Numbered from the stretch's first letter, positions 8,601 to 18,788 are shown. The stretch is DNA of 64,000 nucleotides from Vallitalea guaymasensis (GCF_018141425.1 NZ_CP058561.1:2046001-2110000); one strand, 5' to 3'. A program made the numbers and translations. The notes: generated from the letters alone by a model not told the origin.

Positions 8601-9806
8601 TTATACGATTGGAGATGGTAATTTCCCCGAAAAATCAAGTAATTTTATCCATGTAGACATATCTACCTTTCCAGTCATAGGGAGATTGGCAATATACTGA
8701 AAGTTTTTTACAGCTTCTACTGTTTTCTTACCGAATATTCCATCTTCTTCTAGTTTGTTGATTGTGGGATAATTATTGGATATGATATTCAGCATTTGCT
8801 GTAGTTCTTTTACAAGGGGTCGAGGTTTTGTGGTTATCCCTTCTACTAAGTCACCCACAGGATAATCAAGGGCTACTCCTTTTTCAACAAAAGTATCTTT
8901 TCCATAAAAACTTCTTAATATCTCCATAAGGCTTGCTCCTTTTTGTGCCATTTCATTTGCTTTGTTTTGTAACATACAATATTTACTTGTACTAGGACAA
9001 CTCCAAGGTCTATATTCATATAACTGCATTTCATTAGGTAATGGTTTTCTTAAATATTCGCTAAATAAATCATATGCCATATGCCTTACCCTTGGGTTAT
9101 ATTGACTGGCTATTATCTCTGGATCATAATCTTGGTCAGCTGTTGAACTTGTAATATCATAGTCCTTATCTTTATTTTCAATATAATGTTTAAATAATGC
9201 AAATGATATTATAGCTAAAATATTCGCTTTTATAGCATTATCGTGCCAATCTTTGCCAACTTCATTATCAGCAACGTTAGCTATATAGTCGATAAAGGCG
9301 ACTTTAAGATTTTTCTTGTTGATAACATCATATACAGTAAATATCATAGGTATCTTGAATGGGTGTATCTCATTAGATTCACTGGATTTAATATCAGATT
9401 TCATTAAGGTATCTAATTCTTTATGTTGTTTGAATTTCTTATTAATGATAATAGGTTCTCTTATAGGTCCTCTTAAAGGAGCACCAAATCTAATACCTTG
9501 AGGCGGCAAATTTGTTTCAACAATGTTGGGTTGTTCTTCATAAACCTTAATATTCTCAAGATTTATTTTGTACTCTCCATATTTTATTTCTGCATTATAT
9601 TGGTTGGAAGGTTTTAAGAATATTTCTTTGGTTTTACCTAATTCATCTGTTTCTTCTACGCTAATAATATTTCCATCTTTATCTTTTATTGTTATTGTTG
9701 CACCTGATATCGGTAGTATGGTGTTATCAAAATTTCTTGTACGTGACTGAAATATCAAGGAACCTTCATTGGTTGAATTGTTTTCAACACAGTAACAATT
9801 ATTCAT
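8601..9806 (-). CDS. SpoIID-like and peptidoglycan-binding domain protein
   Basis: 401 residues without a signal peptide. The N-terminal 90 residues look like a beta-sandwich carboxypeptidase-regulatory-like domain (ATITIKDKDGNI). Residues about 170-300 resemble the SpoIID/LytB fold: VAFIDYIANVADNEVG then NAIKANILAIISFAL matches the family pattern of a glutamate followed by KAQA..ARTYAL. Residues about 325-392 form a PG_binding_1 domain (EEDGIFGKKTVEAVKNFQ). SpoIID cleaves denuded glycan strands during engulfment, but this copy may be a spore-coat or cortex-associated relative rather than SpoIID itself. It has its own terminator. Confidence 0.7.
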   Translation of the reverse strand: MNNCYCVENNSTNEGSLIFQSRTRNFDNTILPISGATITIKDKDGNIISVEETDELGKTKEIFLKPSNQYNAEIKYGEYKINLENIKVYEEQPNIVETNLPPQGIRFGAPLRGPIREPIIINKKFKQHKELDTLMKSDIKSSESNEIHPFKIPMIFTVYDVINKKNLKVAFIDYIANVADNEVGKDWHDNAIKANILAIISFALFKHYIENKDKDYDITSSTADQDYDPEIIASQYNPRVRHMAYDLFSEYLRKPLPNEMQLYEYRPWSCPSTSKYCMLQNKANEMAQKGASLMEILRSFYGKDTFVEKGVALDYPVGDLVEGITTKPRPLVKELQQMLNIISNNYPTINKLEEDGIFGKKTVEAVKNFQYIANLPMTGKVDMSTWIKLLDFSGKLPSPIV

Positions 9807-9845
9807 ATTTACGCCTATAAATTATTTTTTAGTATATTATATTTA

Positions 9846-10052
9846 TTACTTTTTAAAATGTTCCCTTAGTATGGAAACTAACCATAGAAGAATACTATAT
9901 ATCATTATGTTAAACATCAATTCTTTACATGTTTCTGGAGATATATGTCCCAATCTTCTATAATAATTTAATTCTATAAAAACAAATCCCATAAAACATA
10001 AGATTATATATATTGTCTTAATCTGTAATTTCTCATATATATTTTTTTTCAT
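9846..10052 (-). CDS. Small two-TM membrane protein
   Basis: 68 residues with two hydrophobic segments (IYIILCFMGFVFIEL and FNIMIYSILLWLVSIL) and a positive tail. GGGAGAG precedes the ATG. I do not recognise a family. It lies alone between two genes on the same strand. Confidence 0.5.
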   Translation of the reverse strand: MKKNIYEKLQIKTIYIILCFMGFVFIELNYYRRLGHISPETCKELMFNIMIYSILLWLVSILREHFKK

Positions 10053-10079
10053 TATTCTCTCCCTAATTAAGCTAATAAA

Positions 10080-10108
10080 AAACTGCCTTACATTCTTATA
10101 AGACAGCT
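10080..10108 (-). terminator. Rho-independent terminator after the DUF6056-like gene
   Basis: On the minus strand CTGTCTTA pairs with TAAGGCAG (one G-U) and a run of six T follows. Confidence 0.75.
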
Positions 10109-10124
10109 TCTCTTCTTCTTTATT

Positions 10125-11771
10125 TTATTCCAACCAATTAACCTCATAATCTTTATCAAATCCAAGATATAAATCATAATAAGAAGAGTAATAACTATTA
10201 TGGTAAGGCATTACCCAACCATATATCTCTTTAGGTAATTTCTTTTGATTAATAGGTCCTTTTTTATTTTCTTCAATAAATTTCTTTGCATCTTGAACAT
10301 TTTTATCATACACTACAGCATTATCAGCATATCCCTTTATAGTAGGTATCAAAATAGTTAATGAAACCAATGCAACAGTTAAATAACCAGTTGCAATACC
10401 TAGCTTCTTATATTTCACTTTGTTGTATTTACCCTTATTAGCAGTCACCAACATATATGCAGTGATAGGAATAGGCAATAGCCAAGGTAAATTGAACACT
10501 ATACAACTTAGACATCCACAAATGGCTGAGATACCATACTTATTCAGCCTTGGTATTATACATGCACTGTATAAAGCCAGCATGAATATAGGATATACAA
10601 GATTTCGTGGTCCAAAAACAGGTGATATAATCATCATAAATTGAGCACCAAAACCTAATATGACTGCTATGATCGGAAGTGCATTATTGGTGATAAATTT
10701 ATTTTTATATACTAGTATTCCTGCATATATCAATGTATATAAATAACCTAAACCAATAAATGCTTCAATACCAAATCTTCCTAACATACCATAATAATTA
10801 AGAACTTTTCCTGTTAGTGTCTGTAATAATAAACCTATACATGCACTAACACCTAAAATGACAGCTAGATTTTTTGTCCACCTATACTTGTCCGATATGC
10901 TTTTTCCGTATTTGCCTATAACCCCAAAAGAAGCTACTATGGCTAACATATGATAAGGTAACATGATCTTTGAAAACATGAAGTAGTCACCTTGTTTAAT
11001 TAGATTATGTTTAATCAAAGGTAAGAATCCTTTTACAGGTGAATCTTCAATGGATGCACGTAAAAATACAGCTGGTGAACAAATAACAGACAGCATACCT
11101 AATGCCACTATTATCAACATCAATATTTCCATCTTGTTAATTTTATTTTTTCTGATGATTCTTTTTTCCAATAACATAAGTAAAGTCAATCCAAAAGTCA
11201 TGACACTTGCTTGCTCAACAGTTGCCGCAGCCAAAAAGCCTATTATTGGAACATACCATCTCATTTTGTTACTATATGTAGAACGACTCAACAAGTACCA
11301 ATAAACCAGCAGCATAAAAATAGGATAAACATAATTAAATGAACCTGTAAGCCAGTAAACGCTTTGTCTTGTTAGATTAGGGTCCAAGAAGAAAATAGTT
11401 ACTGCCATAATAACTGCTGAATAACCTATCAGTGATTTTTTTTCTTTTACTTCCATTCCCATACAAATCTTTGCTCCAAAGCAAACTATCCCTGCAAGCA
11501 TTAAAGAATTACAAATAGCCCAAAAATATTGATTTATCCCTAAAAAAACAGTTACAAATAAATGTACTATCGCTCTACCATTGGCTCTCATGTAATGGTC
11601 TAAATGTCTAGTTATAAAATAGTCAAAATCTATGCGGGTAAAACATGCATAGAAAAAATCATCTCCATATAACCTAACGTTAAAATTAACTATAGCAGTT
11701 ACTATAAAAGTTAATAACGTTATAAATATCAATCCGTGTTTATTCCAAAAACTTTTATTAATATCCTTCAA
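10125..11771 (-). CDS. Polytopic membrane protein, DUF6056-like glycosyltransferase-type
   Basis: 548 residues with about a dozen membrane segments and a TTG start after GGGAG. After the first membrane segment comes LYGDDFFYA and then HYMRANGRAIVHL. This acidic pair and HY...GR...H pattern is typical of DUF6056 and other GT-C-like proteins. A short hydrophilic C-terminal tail ends the protein. It follows a GtrA gene and a GT2 gene on the same strand, the usual three-part set for polyprenyl-linked sugar transfer, so it is the likely final transferase. Function inferred from context. Confidence 0.65.
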   Translation of the reverse strand: MKDINKSFWNKHGLIFITLLTFIVTAIVNFNVRLYGDDFFYACFTRIDFDYFITRHLDHYMRANGRAIVHLFVTVFLGINQYFWAICNSLMLAGIVCFGAKICMGMEVKEKKSLIGYSAVIMAVTIFFLDPNLTRQSVYWLTGSFNYVYPIFMLLVYWYLLSRSTYSNKMRWYVPIIGFLAAATVEQASVMTFGLTLLMLLEKRIIRKNKINKMEILMLIIVALGMLSVICSPAVFLRASIEDSPVKGFLPLIKHNLIKQGDYFMFSKIMLPYHMLAIVASFGVIGKYGKSISDKYRWTKNLAVILGVSACIGLLLQTLTGKVLNYYGMLGRFGIEAFIGLGYLYTLIYAGILVYKNKFITNNALPIIAVILGFGAQFMMIISPVFGPRNLVYPIFMLALYSACIIPRLNKYGISAICGCLSCIVFNLPWLLPIPITAYMLVTANKGKYNKVKYKKLGIATGYLTVALVSLTILIPTIKGYADNAVVYDKNVQDAKKFIEENKKGPINQKKLPKEIYGWVMPYHNSYYSSYYDLYLGFDKDYEVNWLE

Positions 11772-11795
11772 TTTATTTATCTCCCTTATTTGAAA

Positions 11796-12224
11796 TCATG
11801 TTCTGAATACCAAAAACTGTGAAAACAGGTAATTAAGTATAAGTACTAATACGCTTATGATTATTTTTGATATCATAGCTTCTATTCTCAATGATGTAAG
11901 TACAAATACTCCACCTATCTCAATTAACATAGTTATACCCCTAGATGAAAAGAAACTAAACGCTTCAATTACAAGTTCCTTGGTAGTACGGCATTTGCTC
12001 CTAAAAACAAATATCTTGTTGGTAACATAAGCAAATATAACTGCACATATAACTGATATTATATTTGCTATATTAGGGTTCATTTTAACTGGATAGGCTA
12101 GAAGCCAGAACACTCCAAAGCTGACAAAAGTAGTCAAGCCACCAATAAATACATACCTGAAAATCTTCTGAAATTGTTCATTATGCATTATTTCTTTTAT
12201 ATAATCAATTAGTCTTTTTATCAT
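11796..12224 (-). CDS. GtrA family membrane protein
   Basis: 142 residues with four membrane segments; FRYVFIGGLTTFVSFGVFW and NKIFVFRSK near the second and third segments are typical of GtrA/DPMS. These proteins are thought to flip or help use polyprenyl-phosphate sugars made by the partner GT2 enzyme. The ATG overlaps the stop of the upstream GT2 gene by 4 nt, which points to translational coupling. Confidence 0.88.
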   Translation of the reverse strand: MIKRLIDYIKEIMHNEQFQKIFRYVFIGGLTTFVSFGVFWLLAYPVKMNPNIANIISVICAVIFAYVTNKIFVFRSKCRTTKELVIEAFSFFSSRGITMLIEIGGVFVLTSLRIEAMISKIIISVLVLILNYLFSQFLVFRT

Positions 12225-13168
12225 ATGATTTTCCTGTCCTTCTTAATACCTCTGCTAAGGTTTTGAGATACAATATATCTAGGTCTACCTTTTACTTCAT
12301 CGTAAATACGTGATATATATACTCCTATCATCCCTAATGACAACATAATCACAGATCCAGTAAAAAGTATCAGTAATATGACTGTTGAAAATCCACTGAC
12401 AGCATTACCTGAAAAATAATTAACTAAGGTTTGAATACCTAAAATTACAGCAAACAATAGAAAAATAGCACCACCAAAAAAAGTTAGGTACAAAGGTTTG
12501 CTTGTGTGAGAAAGTATAGCATTAAAAGCTAATTTCATTAGTCTAAAAAGAGAAAAACTTGACTCTCCTTCCACTCTCTCTTCCACTGTAAAGAAATAAT
12601 TAGTTCTTTCAAAACCAACCCAGTCAATTAACCCTCTAAAGAATAGATTGCTCTCTCTAAACTGTCTGATTGTATCTACTACACTACGGTCAATCAATTT
12701 AAAATCCGAAGAATCATTAAGGTCAAGACCTGTAGTATTCTTTAATATCTTATAGAATCCTTTTGCAAAGAATCTATAAAGAAAATTTTCTTTTCCTCTT
12801 TGTTGCTTAACTCCATCAACAATATTTACCTGTGACCTATCCATAAGTAAAAGCATGTCCTTTACACATTTTGGCGGATGTTGCAAATCAGAATCCATAA
12901 TAAGATATCTCTCTGCATCTATATTATCCAAACCAGCACAAATAGCCATCTCTTTACCAAAATTTCTGGCAAATCTAATGGCTGATACATTACTGTATTC
13001 TTTTTGTAACTTACTTATTTCAAGCCACGACGTATCTGACGATCCATCATCAACTATGATATATTGGCATGAAATATCATCTTGTAAAAATGTGTCATAG
13101 ATGACAGCAAAATTCTTACATATCGCCTGAGCTTCATTATAGACAGGTATAACAACTGCAAGCTCCAC
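12221..13168 (-). CDS. Polyprenyl-phosphate glycosyltransferase, GT2
   Basis: 315 residues, GTG start after AAGGAG. The GT-A domain begins AVVIPVYNEAQ; the donor and metal site is DSDLQHPPK; GGAIFLLFAVILGIQ and a second hydrophobic stretch anchor it. It is a paralogue of the GT2 at 7387-8319 but differs at many positions, so two separate sugar-donor pathways are likely. It is first gene of the set GT2-GtrA-DUF6056. Confidence 0.88.
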   Translation of the reverse strand: MELAVVIPVYNEAQAICKNFAVIYDTFLQDDISCQYIIVDDGSSDTSWLEISKLQKEYSNVSAIRFARNFGKEMAICAGLDNIDAERYLIMDSDLQHPPKCVKDMLLLMDRSQVNIVDGVKQQRGKENFLYRFFAKGFYKILKNTTGLDLNDSSDFKLIDRSVVDTIRQFRESNLFFRGLIDWVGFERTNYFFTVEERVEGESSFSLFRLMKLAFNAILSHTSKPLYLTFFGGAIFLLFAVILGIQTLVNYFSGNAVSGFSTVILLILFTGSVIMLSLGMIGVYISRIYDEVKGRPRYIVSQNLSRGIKKDRKII

Positions 13169-13301
13169 TTATAACCACTCCTTAAACATATAAATACTCC
13201 CTATGGCTGAAATATTTTTCAATATTTAACCAATACTAGTATACACTTTAATATATCAATTATCAATATTTTTATATTGCTACATATTATAACAAAACTA
13301 T

Positions 13302-15410
13302 TCATTTTTGTATATACATACAAGGCACAACCCCTATATCAGTTATTACAGCCTCTTTATGATATACAAATCCATCTTGACCAACTACTCTAACAAATCT
13401 AGGATTAGTATATGGTGTTCTAAGCCAGTAACTGTTACCTTTCCTTTTATTTATTACATACTTGTCAAAATCTTCCACACTTAACATGAATACCTTTTCC
13501 CTATTCACATTTCCATAGGCTATGTCAGCATTTTGGATTACGTAAGCTGGTATACAATACCAATAGTGTGGTTGTTCTCCTGTCTGAATCAACGAACTTT
13601 TATCTGGTGATAGAATCGTTTTTAAAGGTATTTCCTTAATTTTATCTATTTGCTCATTAGTGAATCCTGATAAAAAACCATTATCAGTTTCTTTATTAAG
13701 CCATTTTCTAATATCAGAATCCATCCATAGGTTAGAATTATCTTCATCAAAATATCTACAATCAATTATATCCTTAGAAGCTACAAAGTAGTATTCATCT
13801 GTTTCTTCAAGAACCTCCCAAACAATATCCTTATTTTTATATTGTCCAAAAACAACCCTATTGTTTTTATAACTGATATTTATTGATATTATTAATACTA
13901 TGATGCATATTAGAGTGCTGATAATTCCAACAACTATCTTAATTTCCCCTATCTCTATTAGTTTACATAAGTCCACAAAAATAAATATTATCATCATATC
14001 CAATAATACATTGAACAGAAACATATGTTTAATAAGGTCAGCTTCTCCATTACCTATAACAGGTAGAATGAACTGGCTGCCTGAAAATATTAATATCATG
14101 ATTCTAAATAGCATCAAAAGTCTAAACTGGCTGATATCCATTGTTTTCTTACTTTTTATTAATGAAACTAGACTTGTTATTATAAAACTCAAGAATATAA
14201 GAATTATTATCCAGAGAGCAAAATCATAGGTTAACTTTCTTATTCGTTCCCATAAACTGAAGCGTTCATCAAATTTCAGTGCCTCATTATAATCATTCTT
14301 AGTATAATTACCTAAGTACGGCGGTCTTAATACAGCACTTGAAGCAGCAGATAATTTAGTTTTTTCCAATAATCTATTTAAGTGAGTTAGGTAATAAAAG
14401 GTTATTTTTAGTGGAGTTGCTTTTTCATATACTTCTTCTTTGAAATCTTCGCTATACATATCATAACCCTTGTGATCCATATATCCATTGGTATTTTGCA
14501 GGGTTAGATATTCTTCATCTATGCCAAGATATTTCAAGTCTTCCTCTGGTTCTTCTGAGTCTTTTAGAACACCATAAAAAAGCGAATGGTATCTATTTAC
14601 ATCACACATCCACTGAGGCACAGACACATAATAATAGATTGAAGTGATTAACATGCACAAACTACCTATAATTATGACTAATCTGATTTTATTATCTTTT
14701 TTATAATAGAATAGGAACCCAGAGAAAATAATCATTATAAGACCTAGAGGTATATTAGCTACTTTAGCACCTATAAAGATACAACCTGAAACAAGATTAA
14801 CAATATATAATAGAATTCTATCTTCATTATTATAAATAATCAGCAGTAAGCTCCCAATATATAATAATATAGATACAAGTATTAAAGGCTCCCCATAAAA
14901 TGAATTAAAATATACCAAGTACCCTTTATCAAAATAGATAAATATAGTGAGCAGGAAAAGGATACTTTTTAAAATTATATTTTTCACAGGAAAACTTCTC
15001 ACAAATAAAACTATAGCTAAACTGAATATTACTAAATACAGTATAGATAAAGCCCTTATATCAAAATCTATGATTTTTCCATATTTATAATATTTGACGA
15101 ATCCATTAATTAGTTGAGCACATTTAATTAGCAACGTATGTGTAGATTCATACCCACTTATATTCTTGATATTGGGTTTAATTATAAACTTCATATTATC
15201 TAATACATTACTGAATTCTTTTACATATGCAAAATCTTGTTGAGCATAAAAAAATTTATTATTTTCATAGCTAGATAAACCTTCAGGCTGTATGACTCTA
15301 TAAAAATCAGAGTTATCAGCCAAACCTACTGTTGTAGGATAGTTTATTAGGAGATATCCTATAACTACTAATATAATAATGAGCATCAAATATAATTTAT
15401 TATTCTTCAT
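13302..15410 (-). CDS. Large membrane protein with C-terminal DUF6273-like domain
   Basis: 702 residues. The first roughly 530 residues hold about ten membrane segments with a large outer loop after the first one, a GT-C-like layout. The last 160 residues form a separate soluble domain of the DUF6273 type: IVWEVLEETDEYYFVAS, then WLNKETDNGFL, then SYWLRTPYT and GVVPCMYI near the end. DUF6273 is normally found in secreted Clostridial surface proteins, often next to repeats, so fusing it to a polytopic membrane protein is unusual. The ribosome site is weak (AGG, 9 nt before ATG). It stands apart from the glycosyltransferase genes by 133 nt. Function unknown. Confidence 0.6.
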   Translation of the reverse strand: MKNNKLYLMLIIILVVIGYLLINYPTTVGLADNSDFYRVIQPEGLSSYENNKFFYAQQDFAYVKEFSNVLDNMKFIIKPNIKNISGYESTHTLLIKCAQLINGFVKYYKYGKIIDFDIRALSILYLVIFSLAIVLFVRSFPVKNIILKSILFLLTIFIYFDKGYLVYFNSFYGEPLILVSILLYIGSLLLIIYNNEDRILLYIVNLVSGCIFIGAKVANIPLGLIMIIFSGFLFYYKKDNKIRLVIIIGSLCMLITSIYYYVSVPQWMCDVNRYHSLFYGVLKDSEEPEEDLKYLGIDEEYLTLQNTNGYMDHKGYDMYSEDFKEEVYEKATPLKITFYYLTHLNRLLEKTKLSAASSAVLRPPYLGNYTKNDYNEALKFDERFSLWERIRKLTYDFALWIIILIFLSFIITSLVSLIKSKKTMDISQFRLLMLFRIMILIFSGSQFILPVIGNGEADLIKHMFLFNVLLDMMIIFIFVDLCKLIEIGEIKIVVGIISTLICIIVLIISINISYKNNRVVFGQYKNKDIVWEVLEETDEYYFVASKDIIDCRYFDEDNSNLWMDSDIRKWLNKETDNGFLSGFTNEQIDKIKEIPLKTILSPDKSSLIQTGEQPHYWYCIPAYVIQNADIAYGNVNREKVFMLSVEDFDKYVINKRKGNSYWLRTPYTNPRFVRVVGQDGFVYHKEAVITDIGVVPCMYIQK

Positions 15411-15529
15411 TGGAAATTACCTAACTCTCTTTTGCTAATACAAGTATTATTCCACACAGTTTAATTATTGTGGATTAACCTAATGATAACAAAAATGTTT
15501 ATTAGATTTATTTCCAAAATATATCCAAT

Positions 15530-15943
15530 TTAATAAATCTTTTCTAATTTCTCCCACATTTCAGGCTTGACCTTTTTTATGTTGACTATCTTGAAGTTCT
15601 TGTCTACAAAAGTATGCTTGGTACTGCCCTTTGCAATAATCTTATTATCTTCCTCTCTTACCACATGGTAATTGAAAACCATTTTGACTGGATTCATTTC
15701 TTCTATCCAGACCTTTATAATAAGTTCATCCTCATATTTGGCGCCATCTATATATTTACACCATGATTCTAATACAGGCATCATGATACCTTCTTCTTCC
15801 ATTCCTCCATAAGTCATTCCTATTTTAGTTATATATTCCCCTCTTGCCATCTCGAACCAAGGGTAATATTTTGAATGATGTACTACCCCCATCTGGTCTG
15901 TTTCAACATATCTTACTTTTAATTTTGCTTCATGAATATACAT
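15530..15943 (-). CDS. Acyl-CoA thioesterase, YbgC/FadM-like (4HBT fold)
   Basis: 137 residues when started at the ATG at 15943, which follows AGGAGG by 7 nt; a longer frame begins at 15985 without a site. RYVETDQMGVVHHSKYYPWFEMAR contains the family pattern in which the aspartate of TDQMG is catalytic and the double histidine region lines the active site. This hotdog-fold family hydrolyses short to medium acyl-CoA thioesters. Single gene. Confidence 0.85.
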   Translation of the reverse strand: MYIHEAKLKVRYVETDQMGVVHHSKYYPWFEMARGEYITKIGMTYGGMEEEGIMMPVLESWCKYIDGAKYEDELIIKVWIEEMNPVKMVFNYHVVREEDNKIIAKGSTKHTFVDKNFKIVNIKKVKPEMWEKLEKIY

Positions 15944-16021
15944 AAATAAACCTCCTAAATGACAGCTATTGAAATCATGAATCATTAACTACCATAAAAT
16001 ACCAACTCTATCACAAGAATA

Positions 16022-16567
16022 TTAATCCAAACTATAAGCTTCATAAATATCATCTGTAATATCATTATTATTACTATCAAAAAGTCTTATTGCAGGATGT
16101 TCACTAAAGTTATTCTCTACTTCACAATAAATTATAAAATATTCTTGCTGTGGAACCTCTAATTCATAAGTCTTATCCTTGAAATTTCCAATTATTTTTG
16201 CAATCTGCAAATCATAATTTCTACCTATAACAGTAAAATATTTCTTATTCCCAATCTTTATAACTTTATGTCGGTATATATTATTACCATAACCTGTCCA
16301 CTCTATCTTGAACCTTTTATTAATACCCTTCTTTAAGAAAGCTTCTCCTAATAATCCATTATCCGTTGTAAAACAAACAATTCTTCTATAACCAATATCC
16401 ACTGATTCTTCAATATTGATTTTTAATGAGTCATTATCATTTTTCCTATTTACGAATTGAGTTATATTCTTGTCTATTTCATCCTCGTTAATCTTATATG
16501 TACCGTTATACCAAAAAAAAGCTATTCCTATTGTGACTAATATCAATATAATTATATATTTTTTCAT
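16022..16567 (-). CDS. Membrane-anchored hypothetical protein
   Basis: About 181 residues; I start at the ATG at 16567, preceded by GGAGAAAA, rather than 16582. A single N-terminal membrane segment (YIIILILVTIGIAFFWY) is followed by an extracytoplasmic beta-rich domain (KYFTVIGRNYDLQIAKI). No lipobox. No family recognised; it resembles small Firmicute proteins that sense or stabilise the envelope, but this is a guess. Confidence 0.55.
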   Translation of the reverse strand: MKKYIIILILVTIGIAFFWYNGTYKINEDEIDKNITQFVNRKNDNDSLKINIEESVDIGYRRIVCFTTDNGLLGEAFLKKGINKRFKIEWTGYGNNIYRHKVIKIGNKKYFTVIGRNYDLQIAKIIGNFKDKTYELEVPQQEYFIIYCEVENNFSEHPAIRLFDSNNNDITDDIYEAYSLD

Positions 16568-16726
16568 TTTAATTTTCTCCATCTTTTATTATTATCACTA
16601 TATTCGTATTAAATCTTATTATATATAAAAACTGTATATATAACAAGGACCATTTACTTACCCAGTACATTGGTTTAATATCAGTTTTTACTAAAGCACA
16701 ATATTCTAGATTTGAAAAGATGAATC

Positions 16727-17560
16727 TTATATTCTTTTTGCATACATTGTGGGGGTCATACCCTCGTGTTTCTTAAAATATTTACTAAAATAATAAATAT
16801 CACTGAAACCTGTTTTTTTAGCACATTCTGATATTTTATACCCATCATCTATTAATTGTTTGGCTCTGGTTAATCGTATATCCATCAAATAATCTATAGG
16901 TGATTTTTGGGTTACTTCTTTAAATATATTTCCTAGATAAGATACACTTATGTTAACCATTGAAGCTAACTCCTCTAGTGTAATCTTTTCTTTATAATGT
17001 TTACACATATAGTCTATAATCGTATCCACTTTTTTTATATTATAATAGTTTACTCCTTCTTGTGTCTTCCAAGATATAAGATAATTCATTAATTCCATGA
17101 AATAGGCTTTCATTTTTAATTCTTTAAAAGGTTTACTTGAAAGCCAGAGGCTGTTTAATTCACTCATTGTCTTTTTTATTGCACCAAAAAAATATTCATC
17201 GTTAATCTTTTGACCTAAATCAAATGGTAAAGGTGTAGTCTTTAACTCCCATTCATTAGACTCATCATTGAATTTGGGGCATGTATATTGAAATCCTATT
17301 GCATAACACTTCATCAAATCATCTTTATAAGTATACGCATATCTATCTGAACAAGGAGGAAAATATATTAAATCCCCTTTACTTCCTTCATATACTTCTT
17401 TGTTATTTTTCTCAAAATGCGCTCTACCCTCATAGATTAAAATAAAATTATGCCTATAAAATGGTCCTCTAAATGACCAACTTGGAGTACACACTCTACG
17501 AACACTATACTTCAATTCAGGCATAATATTTTTTAAAATATTGTAATCAACTGATTCCAT
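16727..17560 (-). CDS. AraC family transcriptional regulator
   Basis: About 277 residues; the ATG at 17560 is preferred because the upstream GTG overlaps its ribosome site. The N-terminal half is a cupin-like sensor (GDLIYFPPCSDRYAYTY). The C-terminal 100 residues form two helix-turn-helix motifs: ITLEELASMVNISVSYLGNIF and a second ending in KKTGFSDIYYFSKYFKKHEG, the AraC signature. It is divergent from the URO-D-like methyltransferase gene with only about 115 bp between them, so it very probably controls that gene in answer to a sugar- or substrate-like ligand. Confidence 0.9.
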   Translation of the reverse strand: MESVDYNILKNIMPELKYSVRRVCTPSWSFRGPFYRHNFILIYEGRAHFEKNNKEVYEGSKGDLIYFPPCSDRYAYTYKDDLMKCYAIGFQYTCPKFNDESNEWELKTTPLPFDLGQKINDEYFFGAIKKTMSELNSLWLSSKPFKELKMKAYFMELMNYLISWKTQEGVNYYNIKKVDTIIDYMCKHYKEKITLEELASMVNISVSYLGNIFKEVTQKSPIDYLMDIRLTRAKQLIDDGYKISECAKKTGFSDIYYFSKYFKKHEGMTPTMYAKRI

Positions 17561-17583
17561 AAGACACCTCACTTTATAATAAG

Positions 17584-17662
17584 ATATTACAAATTCTATT
17601 ATATACTACATTGTTCAATTATGTAAATATCCCTATAATTTAATTATCAAATATTACAAATT
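17584..17662. promoter_or_regulatory. Direct repeats in the AraC/URO-D divergent intergenic region
   Basis: ATATTACAAATT occurs at 17584-17595 and again, identically, at 17651-17662, with 67 nt between starts. AraC proteins often bind direct repeats in divergent promoters. The right copy ends at the ribosome site of the downstream gene, so it could also act by blocking. Inferred binding sites. Confidence 0.45.
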
Positions 17663-17675
17663 GGAGGTTATAATT

Positions 17676-18788
17676 ATGCTACCTGTTGATTTAGAAATGT
17701 TTTGGAAGGATGATGAGTCAGCTCATAAGGATAATTGCTTTAATGCAGATTCTCCACAAGTCGCATTAGGTATTAGAATGAGTGATGAATGTGTTTTTGC
17801 TGAGTTAGGTGAAGAAGGCAATCCCTGGGGATACACACCAAGAGAATTCAGAATAGAATTAAACAAACGATATAATGATAAAGCTGAAAAAATTGTAGGA
17901 AAAAGGTTGTTAAAGGAAGAGTTTCCCACTAAAGATGAAACCTTTCCTAAGATAAAGCAAATTGGTGAAGTTTTTGGTGGTCGTTATGAGGATAATAATA
18001 ATAGTATTTGGCTTCATGGTTCTTGCACCACACCTCAAGAACTGGAAAAAGTTCTTGATAAAGTAGACAAGATGGATATAAGAGAATTCATGTTACCTCC
18101 TGATTGGGAGAGTGAAAAGAAAAGAATTTTTGAGACCTATGGTAAAAAGCCCAAGTTATTACGCCATGTTAGAGGTCCAGTTACTTTAGCTATGTCTATT
18201 TATGGGGATATTAACCTGATTTATCTGATCTATGATATACCAGATCTAGCAAAAAAGTTTAGTGAAACTATTAGTGATGTAATCATTAAAATGGGTAAAG
18301 TCATGGATGAAGAAGCTGGTTATGGTCCTGGAGAAGCTCCTCATGGGTTTTCTTTTGCTGATGATAATTGTTCTTTACTTACTCCAGAAATGTATGAACT
18401 TTTTGGCTATCCAGTTTTAAAAAGAGTTTTTAATTATTGGTCACCTAATGAAAAGGATAAACGCTTTCAGCATTCAGACTCAGAAATGGCACATTTACTA
18501 CCTATTTTGAGTAAATTAAATCTTACTGGATGTAATTTTGGTCCAACGGTACTAGTTGATGAGATAAGAAAATATATGCCCCGAACAAGAATCAATGGTT
18601 GTTTAGCTCCATTTACATTCATGAGTAACGATGAAAATAAGATAATTGAAGAGGTGAAAAGAGATTGTATAATGGCAAAAGAATGTAAAGGTCTAAACTT
18701 ATTAACTGCAGGTTCCATCAACAATGGAAGTTTATTGACCAGTATGCGAGCTGTCATGTATGCCATTCAAAATTACGGACGCTACTAA
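17676..18788 (+). CDS. URO-D family protein, probable corrinoid methyltransferase-like
   Basis: 370 residues from the ATG at 17676 (TTGGAGG just upstream). The fold is that of uroporphyrinogen decarboxylase, as in MtaA/CmuA and similar methyltransferases; VRGPVTLAMSIYGD and the region FADDNCSLLTPEMYELF, with HSDSEMAHLLPIL, match catalytic barrel segments of the family. Heme biosynthesis genes are absent nearby. The divergent AraC regulator suggests use of a methylated or sugar-like substrate. This group is common in anaerobes, and true URO-D activity is unlikely. No corrinoid protein gene is present in the window. Confidence 0.7.
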   Translation: MLPVDLEMFWKDDESAHKDNCFNADSPQVALGIRMSDECVFAELGEEGNPWGYTPREFRIELNKRYNDKAEKIVGKRLLKEEFPTKDETFPKIKQIGEVFGGRYEDNNNSIWLHGSCTTPQELEKVLDKVDKMDIREFMLPPDWESEKKRIFETYGKKPKLLRHVRGPVTLAMSIYGDINLIYLIYDIPDLAKKFSETISDVIIKMGKVMDEEAGYGPGEAPHGFSFADDNCSLLTPEMYELFGYPVLKRVFNYWSPNEKDKRFQHSDSEMAHLLPILSKLNLTGCNFGPTVLVDEIRKYMPRTRINGCLAPFTFMSNDENKIIEEVKRDCIMAKECKGLNLLTAGSINNGSLLTSMRAVMYAIQNYGRY

